Shown: piece by piece, positions 11,638 to 23,448 of the stretch | Layout of the letters: each line of letters begins with the position of its first letter | How positions within the stretch are numbered: position 1 is the first letter of the stretch | Source: Udeniomyces pyricola | Taxonomy: Eukaryota; Basidiomycota; Tremellomycetes; Cystofilobasidiales; Mrakiaceae | Direction: 5' to 3' | DNA: 64,000 nt | NCBI GenBank assembly: GCA_039545295.1 | Contig: BCIK01000004.1 | Span: forward strand, 249,389-313,388 | Notes under the pieces: model-generated | Told to the model about the DNA's origin: nothing | What the model saw: only the letters and a program-made list of their open reading frames with translations | The model's database searches: none | Made by a program: the position numbers and the translations under genes

Positions 11638-12137
11638 GAAGAAGGAGGGTTTTTTTCTTCTTCATCAGACCTCGTTCTTTCGGGGCAAATCGCCCGCAGC
11701 TTGTAGAGGATATGATTCGAGAGCGCGATAGGAACTTCGACACGGAGGGAGGAGAATGAGGAGTATATGCCAACGATCATATGTATCCAAATGTACCCTT
11801 TTGTTATGCTGGGTCTGTTTTTACCTTATTTCATGTACATGTTTTATGTACTTTTTTCTTTCTGTTTCAATCTTACTTTTTGTCGCTCAAATCATATACA
11901 CTATGATGACTCATCATCCTCACGAGCGTTATACTACCATCTAGCTTGGTTTGAGGCACGTACGGACGCTACACAAGCGGCAGAAATCTGTGGGAACCAC
12001 GTTCAGAATTCGATGTACATGAATATATATAAAATAGTGCGCTAACGCAGAAACGGCATTTTCCGCGGTCTGACAGCGGAAAGCTTCAGATTCCGCGTTT
12101 CGGACGCGGAAATTCCGCGTTCCTCATTTCCATAGTA

Positions 12138-13411
12138 GTTCCCGTATCCCTCCCCCATCCATCCTAACCATGGCCCCATCCGTCCTGACTGGGAGTGCTT
12201 CACTCAATCTCCATCAGTTTCGCACGTACAAAGCTGAAAATCGGTGAGGTGAAAGCTCTATATATTTCAAACATAAATAAATAAATAAAAATCCGAAACC
12301 CCGGATATACGGTACACAGCGTGAGATATAAGCCGTCAAAGCTCTCATTCATCTCCTCTCTCTATCCATTCTCCACTCTCCCACGCACCTCTACATCGTC
12401 TTGCGTATCCTAGTTTGTGCTACATATGCACCACTCTTGCCGGAACACGTGATCCCTTGCTCAGTTGCTCCACGCCAGGCCCATTACAGACGCTCGTTGC
12501 TGGCCGGTCTGTCCCTCCCTGCTCGCTCTTGCAGTCAGCCGTCTGCCCTCTTCTCTTCCCATTCCTCAACATCGGCAGTAGTCTAGTGCTTTATCCTATC
12601 GCTTCGATCTTGAGGCTCTACAATAGCTCACGCGTGATTCCGAGCGCCAAGAAAGCGAACATGGCTCGGGTTAACCCCCTGATCGACAACTTACATCTTC
12701 CTCGGCTAACGGCCCTCTGATCCACTCAACTATCGGCCGTAAGTATGCGCTGGATTGGCCAGTATCTCGAGTCCTTGGAGATCATGTACATAGGTTGATG
12801 GCCCAAAGAACGTCAGTTCAAAAGAGTGAGAGGCATGTACCCAAACTACGGGCCTGCAAAGTGTTCGATCCTATCCTGTGTGGGTCGCGCCGCGCGGGCT
12901 TGGTCTTCTTTGTCACCAGTCGGGGCGCCCGATCCGAGGGAATCGCTATCCCTTCCCCCCCCCCCCCCCCCCCCCGCTCGCATAGGACATCAGGCCGCTC
13001 AAGGAAACACCGGCACATGATCCTCGAGATCAGATAACGAAACCTCGGGGGTTGCCACTCAGATGTCCATATGTCAAAAAAAAAAAAAGAAAAAAAAAGA
13101 CCCTAACTTAAATTTTGGGGGAATGGCTTCGGCCCGGAAGTTGTTTCACACATTTCCACATTCCCTTCAACTGCTTCCACACTCACTCTCTACTCCTCTA
13201 TCCTCTCGGTTGCGCTGTCGCATTCTCTTCACATACATGTCTTGATTTGCAGGTGAAATGACGCCGACAGAATGGCTTAAAGGAGGAATAAGAATCTTTC
13301 TTGTTTGCCACGCTCTCCAAGATCCACAACAAACCATCTCCTGTTCCCCTCTGTCCAGGTCCTCCTCACCCATCCGTGTTGCTATAGCCCGCTGCTCTGC
13401 CTCACTTGATC
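12138..13411. other. 5' flank of paralogue B
   Basis: No complete gene. An ATG at 12171 opens about 74 coding-like bases that end at a donor-like GTGAGG near 12244, perhaps a relic first exon cut off by the neighbouring element. Homopolymers of C (about 12955-12975) and A (about 13077-13099) are present. The fucosyltransferase-like gene starts at 13412. Confidence 0.45.
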
Positions 13412-16146
13412 ATGTCCCTCAACCAAGTCCAAACTCCTCTCCTTGGTGGCTTTCAAAAGGTCACCAGAAACATTCCCACCTACTCTCTGCGGTCATTTCG
13501 ATGGCGGCAAGCTCTGCCCCTTGCCACCCTCGCATGCGTCGTCCTCTTCACCCTCGCCGCCCTCATGGACAGCAACTCAGCCTCACATAAAGAGGCGATC
13601 GTCGACTACCTTTCCCTCACGCCTCTGATAGGCCAATTTGTTCGGCCGCCAGCGCCCAGAATGCCGAGTCGGAACGTCCTGAGGGGGGTCTACAACTCGA
13701 CGAAGCTTGACCTCAATGGTATGTCTTACCTGACTCATCCTCCCCGTTCACCTTTGATTAGAGTATGGATATCCCCAGACGCCCTGCTGACCGGAGATTT
13801 TTCGTAAACATCTGCGTCTGTTTGATCAACATGATCTCCGAGTACAGCTCGACTCATCCCAAGCGAATACTACATGACATCGGCAGTCATGTCTGGATTC
13901 ACCAACCAGGTAATCATTGTTCTTGTAGTATCTTCGATTAATCCGTCGATTTCCTATTCCTGGGTTGTGTCAGACGACTGATATGGCTGGCTGGCCGCTT
14001 TCTTCTATCCTTATTTGTTTGTTTTGTTTGAGTGGTTTATCAGGTTATCGCTGTCGCCCATCGTGCGCATACCTTCATCTCGACTCAAGCTGCGGAAGTG
14101 TGATCCGGCTTAGTACTACGTAGCTCACGTTTGCACTTTTTACAATCTGTAGTCCTCCAGATAGCTTCGCTCTCGGGCCGAACGCCCATTCTTCCACCTT
14201 TTTACCCGCTATATTGGCACCTCGGCTATACCGTGGGCTCTAGACCGGACCATGTGATCCCCCGTCTCAACTTCTCGGACGTGTTTGACCTTCCTTACCT
14301 GTTCGACGTGCTCTCCAAGCCGGACCCCCACTCGGACCGACCGACCATCAACGGTATCGTCGAGTGGAGCGAGCTGATGGACGTCGAGACCGGTCCTGAC
14401 ATGAAAGATGAGGACAGGATCCCGATTGGGTGCTGGAAAACGTTCAGACCAGAGGATAAGCTCAACAATCCCGGCTCCTTCCTCAAAGATCATGGTTTGC
14501 GTAAGTTGAACTTGGAGCGCCTCGATTCGACCCGCTTGATCGTGTATGATCGATGACAATCAGTGCTTACCATCACCACTATATCTCCTCTATCGCTTGT
14601 CATTACGCCTCGATGCATATGACACTCACAGTGCCATCGTACACGTCCCTTCCTGCCGAGATGCGCAATGAGGGCCGGAGACCGCCCCACACCATGCTTC
14701 CCGACACTGGCGCCTTTCTTGCGCCGTCAAACTCGCTTGCGGTGGACGAATACCTTGCGAGCGGCAACGTCACTGTTGCTGAAATACCGCCTAACGACCA
14801 GCTGAGCTGCATCGACATGCTGTATTTTGCCAGCGACGACCGGAAGATCAGTGGTGAGTAGGATGTGAGATCTGCAGATTGAAGCCCAGAGCTCGGAGTT
14901 TCAAGATTGGATAGTGTTTTTGAGAGGCTGTCCTGTAGACGTCCCGTGACTCTACTCATGACACGTTCTGACCGGTCTGTGTGCTTTTGTCTTTTCCTGC
15001 GGTGCGGTGCGATGTTTGCGATGTATCATTGACACTAGGCTGGAGTCGAAGTCCTCGCGATGCGCTCGGCAACCCGTTCGGTACCTGGGTCAACGTCGGC
15101 CAGCACATGCGGTTCCGACCCGAGCTTCTCGATGAGGCGTTCGCACTTCTGCGCGAGATCTTTGGCGTTCCGGAGGACGAGGATATCCCGGACTTTGTCT
15201 CGCTTCACATCCGACACGGTGCGTTGCCGATGTCTCTTCTCTTGACGTCTGCTCATGACGTCTCCTCCTGATATCTGCCCCGATCTGCCTGACCACCGCG
15301 ACTGGCAGTATCCGTACTTTGCATGATTCTAAATCTCGACCATGTCGCCCGCCGACTAAATTTTCTGACCCTCCATGTTTCCTGCCGTGTTTGTGATATA
15401 GGCGACTTTCTCAACGTATGCCCTCACCGATTGTCTGAGGGTGAACTCACGGATGGCAAGCTCCCTCCTGACCTTGACAAGTGCGCCCCGACTCGAATGT
15501 TTGCCGAGGGACTCGACATGGTCCTCGACGAGATCGCCAACGCGACCGTTGTTCCGACGCCGTCCGAGTCGTACCCGTTCGTGATCTCGAAGCGGCCGAA
15601 GCATGTGTTTGTCGCGACGAACGCGCGCGACCCGGTCTACCTTGCCGATATCGAAGCTCGAGGCTGGAAGACGATCACGCCTGCGATGGTGGCGCGGCTG
15701 AGGGAGGAGGGCACTGACTGGTCGCCGACGCTGATGGACAAGGTGATCATGAGCCTGGGACGTGGCTTTGTCGGAACCTTCGGGTCTACTAGTGAGTCGA
15801 GCTGGCCGGTCAGGCTGAATGTGGAGCGTGCACATTGCTGGCACGTTTCTTCCGAGAAGACTTGGTGGAATCTTACTGATCGAGTGCTTGTTCCCTCCTC
15901 TTTTTGCCATTCTTATCAGTGTCCGAGATCAATGCCCGTCGAGTCGAGGTAAGCATGGCACTTTCGTCATTTCTCTTGCTTGTCAATCGCGGCCGTTTGC
16001 CTCTTCTGGCCTATCTCCTCTATCACTGCTTGCTAGCCACTAAATGATGTGCTTTGTTTTTCTCTCGTTTTCCTCTTCAGAGCTGGAACCACGCCCCCTC
16101 ATCAGCTTATGTCAGTTGGTATGACATTCGTACCATCCAAGCGTGA
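13412..16146 (+). CDS. O-fucosyltransferase-like type II membrane glycosyltransferase, paralogue B
   Basis: Nine exons (13412-13718, 13848-13909, 14044-14062, 14153-14500, 14632-14853, 15039-15218, 15402-15791, 15920-15948, 16081-16146) give 540 residues with every phase matching paralogue A. It has the same architecture: short N-terminal tail, one membrane segment (about residues 33-52), HIRHGDF at about 376-382, and the FVGT...ST.S block near the end. The ATG at 13412 is chosen because it aligns with the start of paralogue A. The gene points away from A, with the esterase-like gene between their 5' ends. Parts of exons 1, 4, 6 and 7 are identical to A, while exons 2, 3, 5, 8 and 9 have diverged. 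The likely role is in secretory-pathway glycan synthesis, with acceptor unknown. Confidence 0.85.
15053..15756 (+). repeat. 704-base inverted identical tract, right copy
   Basis: Partner of 2927-3630. It spans exon 6, the complete intron 15219-15401 and most of exon 7. Identity in the intron as well as the exons shows the tract was copied recently as DNA and is not explained by protein constraint. Confidence 0.85.
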
Positions 16147-16855
16147 GGGCTTCTGGCATATGCACATCTCGTTTTTCTTTCCTTCCTCTTGCATAAATCC
16201 CTGGCGTCGTTTTGGCAGACTCATCTCGTCACCTTCTGTTTCTTTGCCTCTCATCTGTTGTTATCTTTTCTCTCTCGTTTTTTCTTCTGTCCGCCTCCTC
16301 TATACCCTTGTTCACGGGAGGTCTTATGAATGACTCAGATCATCTGACATTGGCAAGCTTACAATGGGAGGATTTCACACGTTACGCAGCAGTGTGCTAT
16401 ATATATATCATACACATCATAATGGTTTACGTGCTGGCCGGATCGAGGATAACCGAACCACCAGTTCAAGATCATAAACCTTTATGAACTCACTGTGCTT
16501 CAAACCACGATGATCATATTAAGACGGCGTCGATTTGTCTGGTATGTGCGTCCTATCTTGCCAACATGTTGATTAAGCCGTGCCCTGGTTGAAATGAGTC
16601 GATAGGGGATTAGCTACATATACATGTTCCTCGTTGTACCTATCGCACGGCGATCGCCGAAGATTGGGGAAGATGGCAAACCAAGGCGATGAGGGAGGAA
16701 GCTGGCCATGGCTGGGGAGTCTGACCTACTATATATGTATAAGGTGACATCTAATTAGTAGTGCTACATCGTCATAGACTTGGAGCCATGATTGTTATGA
16801 CGTGCCCAACTAGATGATGTCATGGAGCCGCTGTGAGGACATGTTATCGGGGGTA
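16147..16855. other. 3' flank of paralogue B with diverged inverted repeat, right copy
   Basis: No gene seen. From about 16645 to 16855 it resembles the reverse complement of 6898-7090. The similarity ends exactly where the terminal inverted repeat of candidate transposon 2 begins. Confidence 0.5.
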
Positions 16856-16883
16856 TCTCACGACATGTAGGTGAGATCAGCAG
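16856..16883 (+). repeat. terminal inverted repeat, left end of candidate transposon 2
   Basis: 28 bases, perfect inverted match to 19626-19653. Confidence 0.9.
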
Positions 16884-17533
16884 AAGCAGAGATGTTGAGA
16901 TATCGGTCTGTTATGATTGAGAATAAAATAGATCAAGCAAAACACGAGGCTCGCCTGGTTCATGACAAGTCGAGCACTGAGTGCCTGCAAGGCATGAAGT
17001 AAACTTTCAAGATGTAGGAACTCCGCACCGACCCGGAAAAATAACCGATATCCCGCACCGTGACCGATCATCAATATGAGGGCGACAATGACACGACCAG
17101 ATCTTGCGATCGATCTGTCATCATGGTATATGACGCGGAAAATCCCTAAAACGGTGATAGCAGTGTCTCCATCGCACTGTGGGAAGCATCGGCGCAGAAA
17201 TAGTGCGCTCGATCGGGAATTTCTGGAAATCGGCGCAGTTATCTCAGCTCAGGATCGGCGCGTCAATTCCGCGTCGATTTTGAGCTGATCGGCGCAGAAT
17301 AAACGCACCGATATGAACCTTTCTATAGATCCTGAAATTCAGCTCATTAGGCATGCCAAAAACCCTATGAAAGTTTCTGACCGGATCTGCCAAGTATGAG
17401 GAAAGTTATAGCCATCTGAAAGTGGGAAACCCTGGACTTAAGAGATCTCAGACTCAGTCTCGCTCGCGCAGCCTTCCAAAGTCCAGCTGCCTTCAACTAC
17501 CACCCTGTCGACGCAACGACCAAACGCCTTCTC

Positions 17534-19283
17534 ATGTCCAACTTTGATGCTTCTCCGGATCCCTATGTTCCACCACCCCGTCTGACGAGCGTCAAAGGGT
17601 ACAGGACAGCGAGATACAGAAACCCCTTGCCTTTGGTGGGGCGAGATGACCGCCCTGATCTCGGACCGGGCCGAGATGCAAGTCCAGGAACTTGGAGGTC
17701 TTGAAGATTCGGATCTGGTGGAAAGCTCTCTTGAATTTGACGTGCAAGGTGTGCGCCACTGGCCCGGAAGTAACCAAGCTGACTCCTTGAGTCAGATGGA
17801 AGTCGATCAAAGCTCTGTCATGGCTTCCAGAAGGAACTCCAACGAATCTCAGGCCGTCGCGAGGGGGCCGACTTCCCCTCAAAGGAAGAAGACGACCGCC
17901 AGCATCAAGAAGGCTCCCACCAAGAAGTTGCCCTCGGCTGACAAGCTCAAACTCATCGAGGAGGAGGCCAAAATCCGTGAGCTGGAGAACAAGGTTAGGA
18001 CTGACAAAGCTGTCGCCGACGCTGAAAGTACGTGTGATCCTCTCTCATCTCACCTTCTCTGGTATGCATGTATGCAGCCCATCGGCTCATGCTTCTGTTG
18101 ATCTGTTCCCATTATTCCATGCAGTCAAAAAATACAAAAAGCAAGCAGAGAAGCGTCGGGAGCAGAAGAAAAAAAATAGAGGCTACGTCACCTGGGCATC
18201 CGTCCCAGATGGCAAGGCCAAAGCTGCCGGGCGGAAGAGAGCCAGCATTCGACAGATGTTGAGTCTGTGGAAAGACCCGGTCGGAAGCATCGAGGATGCG
18301 GTCGGCACCGTCGTACCGACTACTTCGGGCGGCAAGCCAAAGTTTGCTCCTACGACGCCCAAGATTGTCTACAATTAAGTTCGCGTATGTCCGTTGTGGC
18401 TTTCAGCCTACTCGATCCATCGTTGTATCTCACTGATCACCAATTGCAGGTCATCGCCCGTCGGCCGCTTGCATCGTTCCATACGCGACGCAAGGAAAGT
18501 GCAGGCGAGCCCTACGATAACGGGACTTCGACGTACAGTCCTCAGGAACTGACAGAGATTGTCGAGCTCGTAAGTCCTCGGTCTTCTCTCGGCTTCTTTT
18601 TTTTTCTTCTGCTTTCACTCACGCTTTCGACATTGCGGCGCTCATTATATGCCATCTTCTCTCATCTGCCCTCGGTCAGCTGAAGTCAGATCTGACCTCC
18701 GAAGGGTTCGAGGACGTGTTCCGAAACCCGGTCACCAAACGACCGAGGTACAAGAACGATTGGGCTCTCAGACGCCTGATCACTGATATCGCAAGGAGCG
18801 AACAGTAAGTCGACCATGGCTTCCATTCTCTGGTTCGTTGTGCTACTTATGCGCAGACTAATTGTATCGTTGTCAAACCCTGTGCCTCACTCGCTGTACT
18901 TTCTCATCTCTTCTCTCCTCCGTGATTCTCATGGTCACCCGATCTTCAGCGATCCGCAGAAGACTGCCGAAGCAGTCAGGTTGTGCCTCTCGGATCCAGT
19001 CCGAACGGTCGAGAGGTCAAATCAAGAGCTGACAAGACTGGGCATGACAGCAGCGTTGCCCGAGAGCTCTCTCGACCCTCAGTTACTTCAAGAGGAGGAA
19101 GAGAAGGAAGAGGAGGAAGAGGAGGATCAGGCCGGGGAGGGGAGTGGGGATGTGCAGGGTATAGGTGACGACGATGTCGGGTTGGCCAGAGGCGTAGGCA
19201 ACGGTGATCGCGAGGACGATGACGATAGCGAGGATGATGACGGTGGAAGCCTCTCATCAGTGAGCACCGCAAACTCCGGTTAA
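17534..19283 (+). CDS. hypothetical multi-exon protein carried inside candidate transposon 2
   Basis: An ATG at 17534 opens a coding-like N-terminus (MSNFDASPDPYVPPPR). After a join that I could not resolve near 17690-17750 the frame continues through a Lys-rich coiled-coil region and a donor at 18028. Further exons start near 18125 (IKKYKKQAEKRREQ), 18449 (VIARRPLASFHTRR), 18681 (LKSDLTSEGF) and 18950 (DPQKTAEAVRL), ending in a TAA at 19281. The last exon is strongly acidic, with Glu and Asp runs. No known domain is recognised and no DDE-type signature is apparent. Placement between terminal repeats suggests it moves with the element. The composition is that of a nuclear scaffold or DNA-bound protein, but this is only a guess. 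Confidence 0.5.
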
Positions 19284-19625
19284 GCAGAACAAGTAAGCCT
19301 ATTTTGTCTGTTTCTGTCTTGGTCGTATATTCCTCATTTTGGCTTTGTCTTGTCTTCTGCGTTCGTGTTGGGTTTGCCTTCTTGTTGGGGTTTCATAGCT
19401 TTGTAGTTTCATGGATTCATCCATACTTGATGTATATATGTGTATTTCATAAGCGACGCAAGCCTGAATGTGAAAATTTGCTAGCAGCCTGGAGTGGAAG
19501 GAATCGACGCAGTATTTCTGCGCCGATTCTCTCACCAAAATCGGCGCAGAAATTTCTGCGCCGATTCTTTGGGTGAGGATCGAGATCGGCGCAGAAATAG
19601 TGCGCTTGGAATTTCCCGTCGTGAG

Positions 19626-19653
19626 CTGCTGATCTCACCTACATGTCGTGAGA
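19626..19653 (-). repeat. terminal inverted repeat, right end of candidate transposon 2
   Basis: 28 bases, perfect reverse complement of 16856-16883. Confidence 0.9.
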
Positions 19654-20682
19654 AACTCCAGATATGTATATAAACATGTATATGTATATCTCTCCCAAGA
19701 CGTACGTTCCAACCGAAAGCCTGATCGGGCCGGGGTGCTATCAGCTGGGGGTGATTCGTACGGTGACCGTACTGTTTGACCATAGAGGTTCGTTTGATCG
19801 TACGGTTTGTTTGGTCAGACCGCGGTATATCGTACGTTTGGGAATTGGCGTACAACGGGGTCAGGATGTCCTGGTGCAGAATCGAAGAAGAGCGTCGGAA
19901 CAGCGGAACCGAGACGATCGACAATCATCAACGCATCAGCTACCGGCGCAGTCATGCTTATATCTCGGCTCACGTATCTTGTTCGGAGTTTGATTCTCAG
20001 ATGTCAGTAGCTTGGCAGTACTACGTCGAACGTACGTCGACCGCTCGAGCATCAAAGGGACGGGTGTGATTTCTTCCCATGGGATCTGGGATGAGGCTGA
20101 TGATCAGGGAGAGACCGACCGACCAGCCAGTACAGTTACAGTAGCTAGCTACTGTAGCCTTTCGTATGATTAGCTAGATCGAGGTAGAAAGCAGCCGAGG
20201 AGAGTATAAGGAATTCTAAGGGCGTCGAGGAGGCGCGACAATCTCGACGAAACGTGCACATGTATTCGCTGCTACTGTATCACGTATATATACAGTGTGA
20301 TATCGTGCTTGTCGTGTGATCACGGGCGATTCTGCGGATCATGGCTGATCGAGATGGTCCGGATGCCCGACGTCAGATCGTCAACCGTCAACCGATCATC
20401 GTCATATCGATTGTCCAGATATCCAGATACGGAGTAATTTTTCCATGTAACTGACATCGATATCCGGTTCCGAAGGGACTGTTTGGTCTCATAAGTTCGT
20501 GATGAGCGCATTTTTGCCCCCATCAATGTCGTTGATAGTATAGTTAATTTGCTATACATATAATGTATCGCCGCCACAGTTTTATACGCATCTTTCCTTC
20601 CTTCGATCTTTGACCACATCAGAACCAAGCCCCATCATTCAACCTTCGACTTTCACCTAGCCCTACTTACTTACTCGTCAAC
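19654..20682. other. 5' flank of the GT-B-like gene
   Basis: No gene is supported. AT-rich patches and several short CGTACG-type palindromes occur between about 19700 and 20050, and a GTACAGTTACAGTAGCTAGC cluster lies near 20131-20150. Confidence 0.4.
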
Positions 20683-23448
20683 ATGACCGCATCCCACAAC
20701 GTGCTATACGCGCCATCGGCACCCCTTGTCTCTCGCCGCCTGGTGGCCCAGGGACTCGCATTCCTCCTCCTTATCCTCACCCTGTTCCATCTTTCTCAGT
20801 GGATCTTAAGCAGCTCTCGCTCTTGGTTAAGGGCCATACCTCCTTATCAGAACACACGGATCATAGTGGCAAGTCACTTTGGTGCTCATGATGGTGCGCC
20901 GAGCTTTTTCTCCATTTTCATCTTGTTTTCGTCCAATTGTCATGATCCTGCCAGTCCTCCATGCATGTTCGCTCCTTTCCTTTCCAGCTCTCCCTTGACT
21001 AACTGCTTGCTCACTGCTACCTCCCATCACTCCTATCTGCAGACGTGTACATGTCCGTTGTTGATACGCTGCAGACACTTCTCGATCCTCAACATGCCAG
21101 AAAGCCGTCCCCGTCATCTGGATCAAATAATGCGACTTACATGTCACCTGTCCAAGTCTTTGGCAGAGGGCTTCGCTATGGTCTAGGGTAAATTACAATT
21201 CTTCCACACATTGTTTCGACTTGTCGTCTTATCTATCGGCAAGCGATTTACGCCGTGTCGTCATGTCTTGGACAGACCCCTCGTAACCTCCCCCCTAGGA
21301 ATCAATTCATCTCCAGGTTCGATATACAACTCTTCAGAGGACATGTTGAAAACCGTCAATGCTGGGTGGGACGGACGGGGTGCTGATGCAATCATCCTCG
21401 GGACTTGCGAGATCGAGTGAGTGGAATAGAAATAATTTTTCCGCCAGAATATGAGTGATAGCTGACTTGATTCGTGCATCAGCATGAGCGTCTGGGCCGA
21501 TGACCTGTGGCAGATCTGGCAAGCCCGGCCCGAGGACCGAAAATTTCGGCTGCTTTGCATCGCTCGTAAGATTCAGCAATTATTCCGCGTTCCTTTCTTT
21601 CTTTCTGGTCTGATCTGTTTACCGTCTTGGGTCCACAGACAACTCGCAAGACAAAAGATGGGCAGAGAACTTCGCGGGAGACTGGACACGAACTGGATCG
21701 TTTGGGATACTTCCCATTTCGCAGCAGTTAGTGTCTTTTGAGTCCGTCAATGGACCTGACATATGCATGTACCAGGCTGATCGCGCCACGTTGCGTATTT
21801 TGTAGTGTCGCTGCAGCTCAGAAGAGCAATATGGTATGCTTGGCTTCTGATATATATCTAGTAGGGGCGCGGCGTCGACTATCGTCGGGCTCAGTGCTAA
21901 GTCCTTCCCATTTTCCCTGCTCCTTGATCGCCTTTGACTTGGTCAGATGAGCTTCGTCGACCAGCTCGAGCGATACCATCTTGGCTTCTCTTACATTCCA
22001 ATCGCTGCTCACATCCCAATCCTTCCGCTCGAGAACTTGCCTAGCTTTAACGCTCATGGTTCTCACCCTGGCCACTACATCATTACCGACGGCGATGGCA
22101 GGGGGGAAACGGATCTAATAATTTCCTCCCCAGCTGGAGAGCCGACTGAAATCTGGGGTCGACGAGATGGCAAAGTTCTGCGGGACGTAGTGATCCAGGG
22201 CAATTTCCAGGTAGGTCTTTTCAGTCGTGTCAGTTGTCATTGGTTTGTGGCGCTCAAACTGACCTACGTGAGATGTACTCACAATGATTTACGTCGCCAG
22301 CCTCACAGACGAAATTATGCTCAGATCTTTGCAGACCTTGAGGCGGAGATCGAAGGTTGGGCCATGCATATCGATCGAAACGGCGCATACTTGAGCATCA
22401 TCGTTCTGACACGTTCTTTTTCCTATCTATTTCTGTATATCATTCCGTTGTGTTCTCTTTTTCGCTTCTGACAAAAACAGCGGATCCAGAGGTCTGGGGA
22501 TACCGGGTTCCGAGCAGCCCAGACGCCCCATTCGAGCCTGCGTCCAACTCGAAGGACAACTTGGTCGTCCATCTGGCCGGCGACGGCGACGCCAATTTCA
22601 TCCCTCTCCGACTTGCCTCGCACGTCGTTAAAGTTCATCGCCACCTCAGCTATCCTGACTTCTTCAGTCTCACTGGATCGTGCGATCTCGTAGTTCCTGC
22701 ATTCTCGGAGCATGGATCATGTTTGTCTTTTTCTTCGACTCGCTTCCACACCTGGCTGATCATCATACAACAAACCCGGTCCAAGACGTCGCTAACGTCA
22801 TCTTGAACGATACCTAATTAATCGATCTAGACTACGACAAGATGGCTTCTTCGACGGTTGCGATGGCTATGCAGTGCGAGGTAAGTCCATCGATTCGTGC
22901 TCAATGTGTCCGACATATACATAACCCGCTCAGACGTGGACTGACGTTGGAGCGAGACCTTGATGCATCTTTCTTCAGACTCCCCTCCTGGCTACACCCC
23001 GGATCATGCAGGCGTACTCGTACCTCAGTGCGCTCACAAGAGTCCTTGTTCTCTACATGCTTGTCTATAGGCGGCACAGGTATAAGCATTTACTGATCAC
23101 TCCAGCCCTTTTTTATTTTATTTTTATTACGAATTATACACAGCTCCGGAGGTGACCGTGATTCGGCCCGATACTATCTCCGAGGTTCAGGCCATCAAAG
23201 CGCTCCGAACCTCTTACTTCTCGCGACCTGCTCGAGGCTATGTCCACACGGCCGAGAACTCGCACGTCAAACATCTCAACGGGCTCATCCATGAAGAAGA
23301 TGAGCATCCAACCACCCGTGCCGATGCTGAGGCGATGATCGCCCGCGGCTGGGTGACTCGGCCGAGCGACTGGAAGGTGTTCAAGAAGGGCATCCTCAGG
23401 TATAATCGAAAGGTTGTGCGAGAGATGATCCTCCATGAGTGGAAATAG
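20683..23448 (+). CDS. membrane-anchored GT-B-like glycosyltransferase
   Basis: Twelve exons (20683-20893, 21043-21187, 21276-21416, 21483-21565, 21639-21726, 21806-21833, 21947-22210, 22301-22355, 22481-22720, 22831-22880, 22979-23027, 23144-23448) join in frame to 552 residues. A hydrophobic segment at about residues 23-40 follows a short basic tail, giving a type II topology. The C-terminal half has the look of the donor-binding lobe of a GT-B transferase: VVHLAGDGD, then HLSYPDFFSLTGSCDLVVPAF (part of residues about 390-412), YYDKMASSTVAMA, and TPLLATP. This order (stretch, aromatic-Asp loop, Ser/Thr loop, Pro-flanked strand) is typical of retaining GT-B enzymes in fungi. Substrate unknown. 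It lies beside the fucosyltransferase-like and esterase-like genes, which suggests a glycan pathway. Confidence 0.7.

Larger units (their letters stand above)
9878..12137. mobile_element. candidate DNA transposon 1 (CACTA-like ends)
   Basis: The left end reads CACTATGGAAATG (9878-9890). The right end carries the inverse of ACTATGGAAATG (12125-12136), giving a 12-base terminal inverted repeat. Just inside both ends are clusters of TTCCGCG/CGCGGAA motifs in both orientations (about 9910-9950 and 12060-12122), as expected of subterminal transposase-binding arrays. The interior carries coding-like sequence on both strands. The left end starts CACTA, as in CACTA/EnSpm elements, but the right end has TAGTA instead of TAGTG, and no target-site duplication is visible. 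No transposase domain was recognised, so the class is tentative. Confidence 0.45.
16856..19653. mobile_element. candidate DNA transposon 2 with perfect 28-base terminal inverted repeats
   Basis: The left end (16856-16883) starts TCTCACGACATG and the right end (19626-19653) is its exact reverse complement over 28 bases. Inside both ends lie repeated ATCGGCGCAGAAAT-type motifs in both orientations (about 17188-17320 and 19500-19605), including the shared GAAATAGTGCGCT. The interior holds one multi-exon gene. No transposase catalytic motif was recognised, and the flanking bases (GTA on the left, AAC on the right) show no target-site duplication. It could be a non-autonomous element carrying a captured gene, or a family with an unfamiliar protein. 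Confidence 0.6.
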
